64,000 nucleotides of DNA. Origin: Baylisascaris procyonis (Eukaryota > Nematoda > Chromadorea > Rhabditida > Ascarididae). Below, in pieces: positions 12,371-26,000 of the stretch (the stretch's first letter is position 1; every line of letters starts with the position of its first letter). A program made the position numbers and the translations under genes. Under the pieces are notes generated by a model. That model was not told the origin of the DNA, made no database searches, and saw only the letters and a list, made by a program, of their open reading frames with translations. The stretch is taken from contig JAZARR010000230.1 of NCBI GenBank assembly GCA_037389465.1, forward strand, positions 62,001 through 126,000, written 5' to 3'.

Positions 12371-15300
12371 CCTAAGCCTAAGCCTAAGCCTAAGCCTTAG
12401 CCTAAGCCTAAGCCTAAGCCTAAACCTAAGCCTAAGCCTAAGCCTAAGCCCCTAATCCTAAGCCTAAGCCTAAGTCTAAGCCTAAGCCTAAGCCTAAGCC
12501 TAAGCGTAAGCCCTAAGCCTAAGCCTAAGCCTAACCCTAAGCCTAAGCCTAAGCTTAAGCCTAAGCTTAAGCTTAAGCCTAAGCCTAAGCCTAAGCCTTA
12601 GCCTAAGCCTAAGCCTAAACCTAAGCCTAAGCCTAAGCCTAAGCCCCCTAATCCTAAGCCTAAGCCTAAGCCTAAGCCTAAGCGTAAGCCTAAGCCTAGC
12701 CCTAAGCCTAGGCCTAAGCCTAGGCCTAAGCGTTATTCTGAGCCTAAGCCTAAGCCTAACCCTAAGCCTAAGCCTAAGCCTGAGCCCTAAGCCTAAGCCT
12801 GAGCCCTATGCCTAAGCCTAAGCCTAAGCCTTAGCCTAAACCTGAGCCTAAGCCTAAGCCTAAACCTAAGCCTAAGCCTAAGCCTAAGCCTAAGCCTAAG
12901 CCTAAGCCTAAGCCTTAGCCTAAACCTAAGCCTAAGCCTAAGCTTAAGCCTAAGCCCAAGCCTAAGCCTGTTTCTAAGCCTAAGCCTAAGCCTAAGCCTA
13001 AGCCTAACCCTAAGCCTAAGCCTAAGCCTAAGCCTAAGCCTATGCCTAAGCCTAAGCCCTAAGCCTAAGCCTAAGCCTAAGCCTAAGCCCCCTAAGCCTG
13101 AGCCTAATCCTTAGCCTCAGCCTAAGCCTAAGCCTAAGCCCTAGGTCTAAGCGTTATTCTGAGCCTAAGCCTAAGCCTAAGCCCCCTAAGCCTAAGCCTA
13201 AGCCTAAGCCTAAGCCTTAGCCTAAGCCTAAGCCTAAGCCTAAGCCTAAGCCTAAGCCCTAAGCCTAAGCCTAAGCCTAAGCCTAAGCCTAGGCCTAAGC
13301 CTAAGTCTAAGCATAAGCCTAAGACTAAGCCTAAGCCTAGGCCTAAGCATTATTCTGAGCCTAAGCCTAAGCATAAGCCTGAGCCCTAAGCCTAAGCCTA
13401 AGCCTAAGCCTAAGCCTAAGCCTAAGCCTAAGCCTAAGCCTAAGCCTTAGCCTAAGCCTATGCCTAATCCTAAGCCTAAGCCTAAGCCTAAGCCTAAGCC
13501 TTAGCCTAAGCCTAAGCCTAAGCCCTAGCCCTAAGCCTAAGCATGATCCTAAGACTAAGCGTAAGCCTAAGCCTAAGCCTAATCCGAAACCTGAGTCCAA
13601 GCCTAACCCCAAGCCTAAGCTTAAGCCGAAGCCTAAGCCTGATCCTAAGCCTGAGCTCGAGCCTAGGCCAAAGCCTAAGGCTAAGCCTCTAAGCGTTATT
13701 CTGACCCTGTTTCTAAGCCTAAGCCTAAGCCCTAGGCCTAAGCATTATTCTGAGCCTAAGCCTAAGCATAAGCCTGACCCTAAGCCTAAGCCTAAGCCTA
13801 AGCCTAAGCCTAAGCCCTAAGCCTAAGCCTGTTTCTAAGCCTAAGCCTAAGCCTAAGCCTAAGCCTAAGCCTAAGCCTAAGCCCCCTAAGCCTGAGCCTA
13901 ATCCTTAGCCTGAGCCTAAGCGTAAGCCTAAGCCCCTAATCCTAAGCCTAAGCCCTAGGCCTAAGCGTTATTCTGAGCCTAAGCATAAGCCTAAGCCTAA
14001 GCCTAAGCCTAAGCCTAAGTCTAAGCCTAAGCCTAAGCCTAAGCCTAAGCCTAAGCCTAAGCCCTAAGCCTAAGCCTAAGCCTAAGCCTAAGCCTAAGCC
14101 CCCTAAGCCTAAGCCTAAGCATAAGCCTAAGCCCCCTAAGCCTAAGCCTAAGCATAAGCCTAAGCCCCCTAAGCCTAAGCCTAAGCCTAAGCCTAAGCCC
14201 CCTAAGCCTAAGCCTAAGCCTAAGCCTTAGCCTAAGCCTAAGCCTAAGCCTAAGCCTAATCCTAAGCCTAAGCCCTAGGCCTAAGCGTTATTCTGAGCCT
14301 AAGCCTTAGCATAAGCCTAAGCCTAAGCCTAAGCCTAGGCCTAAGCATTATTCTGAGCCTAAGCCTAAGCATAAGCCTGAGCCCTAAGCCTAAGCCTAAG
14401 CCTAAGCCTAAGCCCCCTAAGCCTAACCCTAAGCCTAAGCCTAAGCCTAAGCCTTACCTTGAGCCTAAGCCTAAGCCTAAGCCTTAGCCTAAGCCTTAGC
14501 CTAAACCTAAGCCTAAGCGTAAGCCTAAGCCCCTAAGCCCAAGCCTAAGCCCAAGCCTAAGCCTAAGCCTGATCCTAAGCCTAAGCCCTAGGCCTAAGCG
14601 TTATTCTGAGCCTAAGCCTTAGCATAAGCCTGAGCCCTAAGCCTAAGCCTGAGCCCTAAGCCTAAGCCTAAGCCTAATCCTAAGCCTTAGCCTAAGCCTA
14701 AGCCTAAGCCTGTTTCTAAGCCTAAGCCTAAGCCTAAGCCTAAGCCTAAGCCTAAGCCTAAGCCCTAGGCCTAAGCGTTATTCTCAGCCTAAGCCTAAGC
14801 CTAAGCCTAAGCCTAAGCCTAAGCCCTAAGCCTAAGCCTAAGCCTAAGCCTAAGCCTAAGCCCCCTAAGCCTGAGCCTAATCCTTAGCCTGAGCCTAAGC
14901 GTAAGCCTAGGCCCCTAAGCCTAAGCCTAAGCCTAAGCCCTAGGCCTAAGCGTTATTCTGAGCCTAAGCATGAGCCTAAGCCTAAGCCTAAGCCTAAGCC
15001 TAAGTCTAAGCCTAAGCCTAAGCCCTAAGCCTAAGCCTGTTTCTAAGCCTAAGCCTAAGCCTAAGCCTAAGCCTAAGCCTAAGCCTAAGCCCTAAGCCTA
15101 AGCCTAAGCCTAACCCTAAGCCTAAGCCTAAGCCCCCTAAGCCTAACCCTAAGCCTAAGCCTAAGCCCCCTAAGCCTAAGCCTAAGCCTAAGCCTAAGCC
15201 CCCTAAGCCTAAGCCTAAGCCTTAGCCTAAGCCTAAGCCTAAGCCTAAGCCTAAGCCTAAGCCTAAGCCTAAGCCCCCTAAGCCTAAGCCTAAGCCTGTT

Positions 15301-17899
15301 TCTAAGCCTATGCCTAAGCCTAAGCCTAAGCCTAGGCCTAAGCCTAAGCCTTAGCCTAAGCCTATGCCTAATCCTAAGCCTAAGCCTAAGCCTAAGCCTA
15401 AGCCTTAGCCTAAGCCTAAGCTTAAGCCCTAGCCCTAAGCCTAAGCATGATCCTAAGACTAAGCGTAAGCCTAAGCCTAAGCCTAATCCGAAACCTGAGT
15501 CCAAGCCTAACCCCAAGCCTAAGCTTAAGCCGAAGCCTAAGCCTGATCCTAAGCCTGAGCTCGAGCCTAGGCCAAAGCCTAAGGCTAAGCCTCTAAGCGT
15601 TATTCTGACCCTGTTTCTAAGCCTAAGCCTTAGATTTAGCCTAAGCGTTATTCTGAGCCTAAGCCTTAGCATAAGCCTGAGCCCTAAGCCTAAGCCTGAG
15701 CCCTAAGCCTAAGCCTAAGCCTAAGCCTAAGCCTTAGCCTAAGCCTAAGCCTAAGCCTAAGCCTAAGCCTGCTTCTAAGCCTAAGCCTAAGCCTAAGCCT
15801 AAGCCCTAGGCCTAAGCGTTATTCTGAGCCTAAGCCTAAGCCTAAGCCTAAGCCTAAGCCTAAGCCTAAGCCTAAGCCCTAAGCCTAAGCCTAAGCCTAA
15901 GCCTAAGCCTAAGCCCCCTAAGCCTGAGCCTAATCCTTAGCCTGAGCCTAAGCGTAAGCCTAAGCCCCTAAGCCTAAGCCTAAGCCTACGCCCTAGGCCT
16001 AAGCGTTATTCTGAGCCTAAGCATAAGCCTAAGCCTAAGCCTAAGCCTAAGTCTAAGCCTAAGCCTAAGCCTAAGCCTAAGCCTAAGCCTAAGCCCTAAG
16101 CCTAAGCCTAAGCCTAACCCTAAGCCTAAGCCTAAGCCCCCTAAGCCCCCTAAGCCTAAGCCTAAGCCTAAGCCTAAGCCTAAGCCCCCTAAGCCTAAGC
16201 CTAAGCCTAAGCCTTAGCCTAAGCCTAAGCCTAAGCCTAAGCCTAAGCCTAAGCCTAAGCCTAAGCCCCCTAAGCCTAAGCCTAAGCCTGTTTCTAAGCC
16301 TAAGCCTAAGCCTAAGCCTAAGCCCTAGGCCTAAGCGTTATTCTGAGCCTAAGCCTAAGCCTAAGCGTAAGCCTAAGCCTAAGCCCCTAAGCCTAATCCT
16401 AAGCCTAAGCCCTAGGCCTAAGCGTTATTCTGAGCCTAAGCCTTAGCATAAGCCTGAGCCCTAAGCCTAAGCCTGAGCCCTAAGCCTAAGCCTAAGCCTA
16501 AGCCTAAGCCTAAGCCTAAGCCTAAGCTTAACCCTAAGCTTAAGCCTAAGCCTAAGCCTAAGCCTAAGCATAAGCCTAAGCCTAGGCCTAAGCCTGGGCC
16601 TAAGCCTAGGCCTAAGCCTAAGCCTAAGCCTAAGCCTAAGCCCCCTAACCCTAAGCCTAAGCCCCCTAAGCCTAAGCCTAAGCCTAAGCCCCTTAAGCCT
16701 AAGCCTAAGCCTAAGCCCCCTAAGCCTAAGCCTAAGCCTAAGCCTAAGCCTAAGCCTAAGCCTAACCCTAAGCCTAAGCCTAAGCCTTAGCCTTAGCCTA
16801 AGCCTAAGCCTAAGCCTAAGCCTAAGCCTAAGCCTAAGCCTAAGCCTAAGCCCTAGGCCTAAGCGTTATTCTGAGCCTAAGCCTTAGCATAAGCGTGAGC
16901 CCTAAGCCTAAGCCTGAGCCCTAAGCCTAAGCCTAAGCCTAAGCCTAAGCCTTAGCCTAAGCCTAAGCCTAAGCCTAAGCCTAATCCTAAGCCTAAGCCC
17001 TAGGCCTAAGCGTTATTCTGAGCCTAAGCCTTAGCATAAGCCTAAGCCTAAGCCTAAGCCTAGGCCTAAGCATTATTCTGAGCCTAAGCCTAAGCATAAG
17101 CCTGAGCCCTAAGCCTAAGCCTAAGCCTAAGCCTAAGCCTAAGCCTAAGCCTAGGCCTAAGCCCCCTAACCCTAAGCCTAAGCCTAAGCCTAAGCCTAAG
17201 CCTTGCCTTGAGCCTAAGCCTAAGCCTAAGCCTTAGCCTAAGCCTTAGCCTAAACCTAAGCCTAAGCGTAAGCCTAAGCCCCTAAGCCTAAGCCTAAGCC
17301 TAAGCCTAAGCCTAAGCCTAATCCTAAGCCTAAGCCCTAGGCCTAAGCGTTATTCTGAGCCTAAGCCTTAGCATAAGCCTGAGCCCTAAGCCTAAGCCTG
17401 AGCCTAAGCCTAAGCCTAAGCCTAAGCCTAAGCCTTAGCCTAAGCCTAAGCCTAAGCCTGTTTCTAAGCCTAAGCCTAAGCCTAAGCCTAAGCCCTAGGC
17501 CTAAGCGTTATTCTGAGCCTAAGCCTAAGCCTAAGCCTAAGCCTAAGCCTAAGCCTAAGCCCTAAGCCTAAGCCTAAGCCTAAGCCTAAGCCTAAGCCCC
17601 CTAAGCCTGAGCCTAATCCTTAGCCTGAGCCTAAGCGTAAGCCTAGGCCTCTAAGCCTAAGCCTAAGCCTAAGCCCTAGGCCTAAGCGTTATTCTGAGCC
17701 TAAGCATAAGCCTAAGCCTAAGCCTAAGCCTAAGCCTAAGTCTAAGCCTAAGCCTAAGCCTAAGCCTAAGCCTAAGCCTAAACCTAGGCCTAAGCCTAAG
17801 CCTAAGCCTAAGCGTAAGCCTAAGCCTAAGCCCCTAAGCCTAATCCTAAGCCTAAGCCCTAGGCCTAAGCGTTATTCTGAGCCTAAGCCTTAGCATAAG

Positions 17900-20800
17900 C
17901 CTGAGCCCTAAGCCTAAGCCTGAGCCTAAGCCTAATCCTAAGCCTAAGCCTTAGCCAAAACCTAAGCCTAAGCCTAAGCCTCAGCCTAGGCCTAAGCCTA
18001 ACCCTAAGCCTAAGCCTGAGCCTTAGCCTAAGCCTAAGCCTAAACCTAAGCCTAAGCCTAAGCCTAAGCCTTAGCCTAAGCCTAAGTCTAAGCCTAAGCC
18101 TAAGCCTAAGCCTAAGCCCCCTAAGCCTAAGCCTAAGCCTAAGCCTAAGCCCCCTAAGCCTAAGCCTTAGCCTAAGCCTAAGCCTAAGCCTAAGCCTAAG
18201 CCTAAGCCTAAGCCTAAGTCTAAGCCTAGGCCTAAGCCTAAGCCTAAGCCTAAGCGTAAGCCTAAGCCTAAGCCCCTAAGCCTAATCCTAAGCCTAAGCC
18301 CTAGGCCTAAGCGTTATTCTGAGCCTAAGCCTTAGCATAAGCCTGAGCCCTAAGCCTAAGCCTAAGCCTGAGCCCTAAGCCTGAACCCTTAGCCTAAGCC
18401 TACCCCTAAACCTAAGCCTAAGCCTAAGCCTAAGCCTTAGCCTGAGCCAAAGGCTAAACCTAAGCCTAAGCCTAAGCCTTAGCCTAAGCCTAAGCCTAAA
18501 CCTAAGCCTAAGCGTAAGCCTAAGCCCCTATGCCTAAGCCTAAGCCTAAGCCCTAGGCCTAAGCGTTATTCTGAGCCTAAGCCTTAGCATAAGCCTGAGC
18601 CCTAAGCCTAAGCCTGAGCCCTAAGCTTAAGCCTAAGCCTAAGCCTAAGCCTAAGCCTAAGCCTAAGCTTACGCCTAAGCCTAAGCCTGATCCTAAGCCT
18701 GAGCTCGAGCCCAGGCCTAAGCTTAAGGCTAAGCCTCTAAGCGTTATTCTGAGCCTGTTTCTAAGCCTAAGCCTAAGCCTAAGCCTAAACCTAAGCATAA
18801 GCCTAAGCCTAAGCCTAAGCCTAAGCCTAAACCTGAGCCTAAGGCTAAGCCTAAGCCTAAGCCTAGGCCTAAGCCTAAGCCTTAGCCTAAGCCTATGCCT
18901 AATCCTAAGCCTAAGCCTAAGCCTAAGCCTAAGCCTTAGCCTAAGCCTAAGCTTAAGCCCTAGCCCTAAGCCTAAGCATGATCCTAACACTAAGCGTAAG
19001 CCTAAGCCTAAGCCTAATCCGAAACCTGAGTCCAAGCCTAACCCCAAGCCTAAGCTTAAGCCGAAGCCTAAGCCTGATCCTAAGCCTGAGCTCGAGCCTA
19101 GGCCAAAGCCTAAGGCTAAGCCTCTAAGCGTTATTCTGACCCTGTTTCTAAGCCTAAGCCTAAGCCCTAGGCCTAAGCATTATTCTGAGCCTAAGCCTAA
19201 GCATAAGCCTGATCCCTAAGCCTAAGCCTAAGCCTAAGCCTAAGCCTAAGCCTAAGCCTAAGCCCCCTAAGCCTAAGCCTAAGCCTAAGCCTAAGCCTAA
19301 GCCTAAGCCTAAGCCTAAGCCTAAGCCTAAGCCTAAGCCTAAGCCTTAGCCTTAGCCTAAGCCTAAGCCTAAGCCTAAGCCTAAGCCTAAGCCTAAGCCT
19401 AAGCCCTAGGCCTAAGCGTTATTCTGAGCCTAAGCCTTAGCGTAAGCGTGAGCCCTAAGCCTAAGCCTGAGCCCTAAGCCTAAGCCTAAGCCTAAGCCTA
19501 AGCCTAAGCCTAAGCCTAAGCCTGTTTCTAAGCGTAAGCCTAAGCCTAAGCCTAAGCCTAAGCCTAAGCCTAAGCCTGAGCCCTAAGCCTAAGCCTAAGC
19601 CTAAGCCTAAGCCCCCTAAGCCTGAGCCTAATCCTTAGCCTCAGCCTAAGCGTAAGCCTAAGCCCCTAAGCCTAATCCTAAGCCTAAGCCCTAGGCCTAA
19701 GCGTTATTCTGAGCCTAAGCCTTAGCATAAGCCTAAGCCTAAACCTAAGCCTAGGCCTAAGCATTATTCTGAGCCTAAGCCTAAGCATAAGCCTGAGCCC
19801 TAAGCCTAAGCCTAAGCCTAAGCGTAAGCCTAAGCCTAAGCCCCCTAAGCCTAAGCCTAAGCCTAAGCCTAAGCCTAAGCCTTACCTTGAGCCTAAGCCT
19901 AAGCCTAAGCCTAAGCCTAAGCCTAAGCCTAAGCCTAAGCCTAATCCTAAGCCTAAGCCCTAGGCCTAAGCGTTATTATGAGCCTAAGCCTTAGCATAAG
20001 CCTGAGCCCTAAGCCTAAGCCTGAGCCCTAAGCCTAAGCCTAAGCCTAAGCCTAAGCCTTAGCCTAAGCCTAGGCCTAAGCCTGTTTCTAAGCCTAAGCC
20101 TAAGCCTAAGCCTAAGCCTAAGCCCTAGGCCTAAGCGTTATTCTGAGCCTAAGCCTAAGCCTAAGCCTAAGCCTAAGCCTAAGCCTAAGCCTAAGCCTAA
20201 GCCTAAGCCTAAGCCTAAGCCTAAGCCCCCTAAGCCTGAGCCTAATCCTTAGCCTGAGCCTAAGCGTAAGCCTAGGCCCCTAAGCCTAAGCCTAAGCCTA
20301 AGCCCTAGGCCTAAGCGTTATTCTGAGCCTAAGCATAAGCCTAAGCCTAAGCCTAAGCCTAAGCCTAAGTCTAAGCCTAAGCCTAAGCCTAAGCCTAAGC
20401 CTAAGCCTAAACCTAGGCCTAAGCCTAAGCCTAAGCCTAAGCGTAAGCCTAAGCCTAAGCCCCTAAGCCTAATCCTAAGCCTAAGCCCTATTCCTAAGCG
20501 TTATTCTGAGCCTAAGCCTTAGCATAAGCCTGAGCCCTAAGCCTAAGCCTGAGCCCTAAGCCTAATCCTAAGCCTAAGCCTTAGCCAAAACCTAAGCCTA
20601 AGCCTAAGCCTCAGCCTAGGCCTAAGCCTAACCCTAAGCCTAAGCCTGAGCCTTAGCCTAAGCCTAAGCCTAAACCTAAGCCTAAGCCTAAGCCTAAGCC
20701 TTAGCCTAAGCCTAAGTCTAAGCCTAAGCCTAAGCCTAAGCCTAAGCCCCCTAAGCCTAAGCCTAAGCCTAAGCCTAAGCCCCCTAAGCCTAAGCCTTAG

Positions 20801-23040
20801 CCTAAGCCTAAGCCTAAGCCTAAGCCTAAGCCTAAGCCTAAGCCTAAGTCTAAGCCTAGGCCTAAGCCTAAGCCTAAGCCTAAGCGTAAGCCTAAGTCTA
20901 AGCCCCTAAGCCTAATCCTAAGCCTAAGCCCTAGGCCTAAGCGTTATTCTGAGCCTAAGCCTTAGCATAAGCCTGAGCCCTAAGCCTAAGCCTGAGCCCT
21001 AAGCCTGAACCCTTAGCCTAAGCCTAAGCCTAAACCTAAGCCTAAGCCTAAGCCTAAGCCTTAGCCTGAGCCAAAGGCTAAACCTAAGCCTAAGCCTAAG
21101 CCTTAGCCTAAGCCTAAGCCTAAACCTAAGCCTAAGCGTAAGCCTAAGCCCCTAAGCCTAAGCCTAAGCCTAAGCCCTAGGCCTAAGCGTTATTCTGAGC
21201 CTAAGCCTTAGCATAAGCCTGAGCCCTAAGCCTAAGCCTGAGCCCTAAGCTTAAGCCTAAGCCTAAGCCTAAGCCTTAGCCTGAGCCAAAGGCTAAACCT
21301 AAGCCTAAGCCTAAGCCTAAGCCTAAGCCTAAGCCTAAGCCTAAGCCTAAGCATAAGCCTGAGCCCTAAGCCTAAGCCTAAGCCTAAGCCTAAGCCTAAG
21401 CCTAAGCCTAAGCCTAAGCCCCCTAAGCCTAAGCCTAAGCCTAAGCCTAAGCCTAAGCCTTGCCTTGAGCCTAAGCCTAAGCCTAAGCCTTAGCCTAAGC
21501 CTTAGCCTAAACCTAAGCCTAAGCGTAAGCCTAAGCCCCTAAGCCTAAGCCTAAGCCTAAGCCTAAGCCTAAGCCTAATCCTAAGCCTAAGCCCTAGGCC
21601 TAAGCGTTATTCTGAGCCTAAGCCTTAGCATAAGCCTGAGCCCTAAGCCTAAGCCTGAGCCCTAAGCCTAAGCCTAAGCCTAAGCCTAAGCCTTAGCCTA
21701 AGCCTAGGCCTAAGCCTGTTTCTAAGCCTAAGCCTAAGCCTAAGCCTAAGCCTAAGCCCTAGGCCTAAGCGTTATTCTGAGCCTAAGCCTAAGCCTAAGC
21801 CTAAGCCTAAGCCTAAGCCTAAGCCCTAAGCCTAAGCCTAAGCCTAAGCCTAAGCCTAAGCCCCCTAAGCCTGAGCCTAATCCTTAGCCTGAGCCTAAGC
21901 GTAAGCCTAGGCCCCTAAGCCTAAGCCTAAGCCTAAGCCCTAATCCTAAGCGTTATTCTGAGCCTAAGCATAAGCCTAAGCCTAAGCCTAAGCCTAAGCC
22001 TAAGTCTAAGCCTAAGCCTAAGCCTAAGCCTAAGCCTAAGCCTAAACCTAGGCCTAAGCCTAAGCGTAAGCCTAAGCCTAAGCCCCTAAGCCTAATCCTA
22101 AGCCTAAGCCCTAGGCCTAAGCGTTATTCTGAGCCTAAGCCTTAGCATAAGCCTGAGCCCTAAGCCTAAGCCTGAGCCCTAAGCCTAATCCTAAGCCTAA
22201 GCCTTAGCCAAAACCTAAGCCTAAGCCTAAGCCTCAGCCTAGGCCTAAGCCTAACCCTAAGCCTAAGCCTGAGCCTTAGCCTAAGCCTAAGCCTAAACCT
22301 AAGCCTAAGCCTAAGCCTAAGCCTAAGCCTTAGCCTAAGCCTAAGTCTAAGCCTAAGCCTAAGCCTAAGCCTAAGCCCCCTAAGCCTAAGCCTAAGCCTA
22401 AGCCTAAGCCCCCTAAGCCTAAGCCTTAGCCTAAGCCTAAGCCTAAGCCTAAGCCTAAGCCTAAGCCTAAGCCTAAGTCTAAGCCTAGGCCTAAGCCTAA
22501 GCCTAAGCTTAAGCGTAAGCCTAAGCCTAAGCCCCTAAGCCTAATCCTAAGCCTAAGCCCTAGGCCTAAGCGTTATTCTGAGCCTAAGCCTTAGCATAAG
22601 CCTGAGCCCTAAGCCTAAGCCTGAGCCCTAAGCCTGAACCCTTAGCCTAAGCTTAAGCCTAAACCTAAGCCTAAGCCTAAGCCTAAGCCTTAGCCTGAGC
22701 CAAAGGCTAAACCTAAGCCTAAGCCTAAGCCTTAGCCTAAGCCTAAGCCTAAACCTAAGCCTAAGCGTAAGCCTAAGCCCCTAAGCCTAAGCCTAAGCCT
22801 AAGCCCTAGGCCTAAGCGTTATTCTGAGCCTAAGCCTTAGCATAAGCCTGAGCCCTAAGCCTAAGCCTGAGCCCTAAGCTTAAGCCTAAGCCTAAGCCTA
22901 AGCCTAAGCCTAAGCCTTAGCCTGAGCCAAAGGCTAAACCTAAGCCTAAGCCTAAGCCTAAGCCTAAGCCTAAGCCTAAGCATAAGCCTGAGCCCTAAGC
23001 CTAAGCCTAAGCCTAAGCCTAAGCCTAAGCCTAAGCCTAA
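17900..23040. repeat. Region of repeated 1.6-2.6 kb array blocks
   Basis: The rare TTAGCCAAAACC landmark occurs near 17,955, 20,585, 22,207, 23,837 and 28,487. The 20,585, 22,207 and 23,837 occurrences are spaced about 1.62-1.63 kb apart and share the surrounding order of variants, including the GAGCCAAAGGC landmark and CCTTGCCTTGAG. An earlier copy of the landmark near 5,837 suggests dispersal over more than 10 kb. Confidence 0.65.
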
Positions 23041-26000
23041 GCCTAAGCCCCCTAAGCCTAAGCCTAAGCCTAAGCCTAAGCCTAAGCCTTGCCTTGAGCC
23101 TAAGCCTAAGCCTAAGCCTTAGCCTAAGCCTTAGCCTAAACCTAAGCCTAAGCGTAAGCCTAAGCCCCTAAGCCTAAGCCTAAGCCTAAGCCTAAGCCTA
23201 AGCCTAATCCTAAGCCTAAGCCCTAGGCCTAAGCGTTATTCTGAGCCTAAGCCTTAGCATAAGCCTGAGCCCTAAGCCTAAGCCTGAGCCCTAAGCCTAA
23301 GCCTAAGCCTAAGCCTAAGCCTTAGCCTAAGCCTAAGCCTAAGCCTGTTTCTAAGCCTAAGCCTAAGCCTAAGCCTAAGCCTAAGCCCTAGGCCTAAGCG
23401 TTATTCTGAGCCTAAGCCTAAGCCTAAGCCTAAGCCTAAGCCTAAGCCCTAAGCCTAAGCCTAAGCCTAAGCCTAAGCCCCCTAAGCCTGAGCCTAATCC
23501 TTAGCCTGAGCCTAAGCGTAAGCCTAGGCCCCTAAGCCTAAGCCTAAGCCTAAGCCCTAGGCCTAAGCGTTATTCTGAGCCTAAGCATAAGCCTAAGCCT
23601 AAGCCTAAGCCTAAGCCTAAGTCTAAGCCTAAGCCTAAGCCTAAGCCTAAGCCTAAGCCTAAACCTAGGCCTAAGCCTAAGCCTAAGCCTAAGCGTAAGC
23701 CTAAGCCTAAGCCCCTAAGCCTAATCCTAAGCCTAAGCCCTAGGCCTAAGCGTTATTCTGAGCCTGAGCCTTAGCATAAGCCTGAGCCCTAAGCCTAAGC
23801 CTGAGCCCTAAGCCTAATCCTAAGCCTTAGCCTTAGCCAAAACCTAAGCCTAAGCCTAAGCCTCAGCCTAGGCCTAAGCCTAACCCTAAGCCTAAGCCTG
23901 AGCCTTAGCCTAAGCCTAAGCCTAAACCTAAGCCTAAGCCTAAGCCTAAGCCTTAGCCTAAGCCTAAGTCTAAGCCTAAGCCTAAGCCTAAGCCTAAGCC
24001 CCCTAAGCCTAAGCCTAAGCCTAAGCCTAAGCCCCCTAAGCCTAAGCCTTAGCCTAAGCCTAAGCCTAAGCCTAAGCCTAAGCCTAAGCCTAAGCCTAAG
24101 TCTAAGCCTAGGCCTAAGCCTAAGCCTAAGCCTAAGCGTAAGCCTAAGCCTAAGCCCCTAAGCCTAATCCTAAGCCTAAGCCCTAGGCCTAAGCGTTATT
24201 CTGAGCCTAAGCCTTAGCATAAGCCTGAGCCCTAAGCCTAAGCCTGAGCCCTAAGCCTGAACCCTTAGCCTAAGCCTACCCCTAAACCTAAGCCTAAGCC
24301 TAAGCCTAAGCCTTAGCCTGAGCCAAAGGCTAAACCTAAGCCTAAGCCTAAGCCTTAGCCTAAGCCTAAGCCTAAACCTAAGCCTAAGCGTAAGCCTAAG
24401 CCCCTATGCCTAAGCCTAAGCCTAAGCCCTAGGCCTAAGCGTTATTCTGAGCCTAAGCCTTAGCATAAGCCTGAGCCCTAAGCCTAAGCCTGAGCCCTAA
24501 GCTTAAGCCTAAGCCTAAGCCTAAGCCTAAGCCTAAGCCTAAGCTTACGCCTAAGCCTAAGCCTGATCCTAAGCCTGAGCTCGAGCCCAGGCCTAAGCTT
24601 AAGGCTAAGCCTCTAAGCGTTATTCTGAGCCTGTTTCTAAGCCTAAGCCTAAGCCTAAGCCTAAACCTAAGCATAAGCCTAAGCCTAAGCCTAAGCCTAA
24701 GCCTAAACCTGAGCCTAAGGCTAAGCCTAAGCCTAAGCCTAGGCCTAAGCCTAAGCCTTAGCCTAAGCCTATGCCTAATCCTAAGCCTAAGCCTAAGCCT
24801 AAGCCTAAGCCTTAGCCTAAGCCTAAGCTTAAGCCCTAACCCTAAGCCTAAGCATGATCCTAACACTAAGCGTAAGCCTAAGCCTAAGCCTAATCCGAAA
24901 CCTGAGTCCAAGCCTAACACCAAGCCTAAGCTTAAGCCGAAGCCTAAGCCTGATCCTAAGCCTGAGCTCGAGCCTAGGCCAAAGCCTAAGGCTAAGCCTC
25001 TAAGCGTTATTCTGACCCTGTTTCTAAGCCTAAGCCTAAGCCCTAGGCCTAAGCATTATTCTGAGCCTAAGCCTAAGCATAAGCCTGATCCCTAAGCCTA
25101 AGCCTAAGCCTAAGCCTAAGCCTAAGCCTAAGCCTAAGCCTAAGCCTAAGCCCTAAGCCTAAGCCTAAGCCTAGGCCTAAACCTAAGCCTAAGCCTAAGC
25201 CTAAGCCTAAGCCTAAGCTTAAGCCTTAGCCTAAGCCTAAGCCTAAGCCTAAGCCTAAGCCTTAGCCTTAGCCTAAGCGTTATTCTGAGCCTAAGCCTTA
25301 GCATAAGCCTGAGCCCTAAGCCTAAGCCTGAGCCCTAAGCCTAAGCCTAAGCCTAAGCCTAAGCCTTAGCCTAAGCCTAAGCCTAAGCCTAAGCCTAAGC
25401 CTGTTTCTAAGCCTAAGCCTAAGCCTAAGCCTAAGCCCTAGGCCTAAGCGTTATTCTGAGCCTAAGCCTAAGCCTAAGCCTAAGCCTAAGCCTAAGCCTA
25501 AGCCTAAGCCTAAGCCCTAAGCCTAAGCCTAAGCCTAAGCCCCCTAAGCCTGAGCCTAATCCTTAGCCTGAGCCTAAGCGTAAGCCTAAGCCCCTAAGCC
25601 TAAGCCTAAGCCTAAGCCCTAGGCCTAAGCGTTATTCTGAGCCTAAGCATAAGCCTAAGCCTAAGCCTAAGCCTAAGCCTAAGTCTAAGCCTAAGCCTAA
25701 GCCTAAGCCTAAGCCTAAGCCCTAAGCCTAAGCCTAAGCCTAACCCTAACCCTAAGCCTAAGCCCCCTAAGCCTAAGCCTAAGCCTAAGCCTAAGCCCCC
25801 TAAGCCTAAGCCTAAGCCTAAGCCTAAGCCCCCTAAGCCTAAGCCTAAGCCTAAGCCTTAGCCTAAGCCTAAGGCTAAGCCTAAGCCTAAGCCCCCTAAG
25901 CCTAAGCCTAAGCCTGTTTCTAAGCCTAAGCCTAAGCCTAAGCCTAAGCCCTAGGCCTAAGCGTTATTCTGAGCCTAAGCCTAAGCCTAAGCCTAAGCCT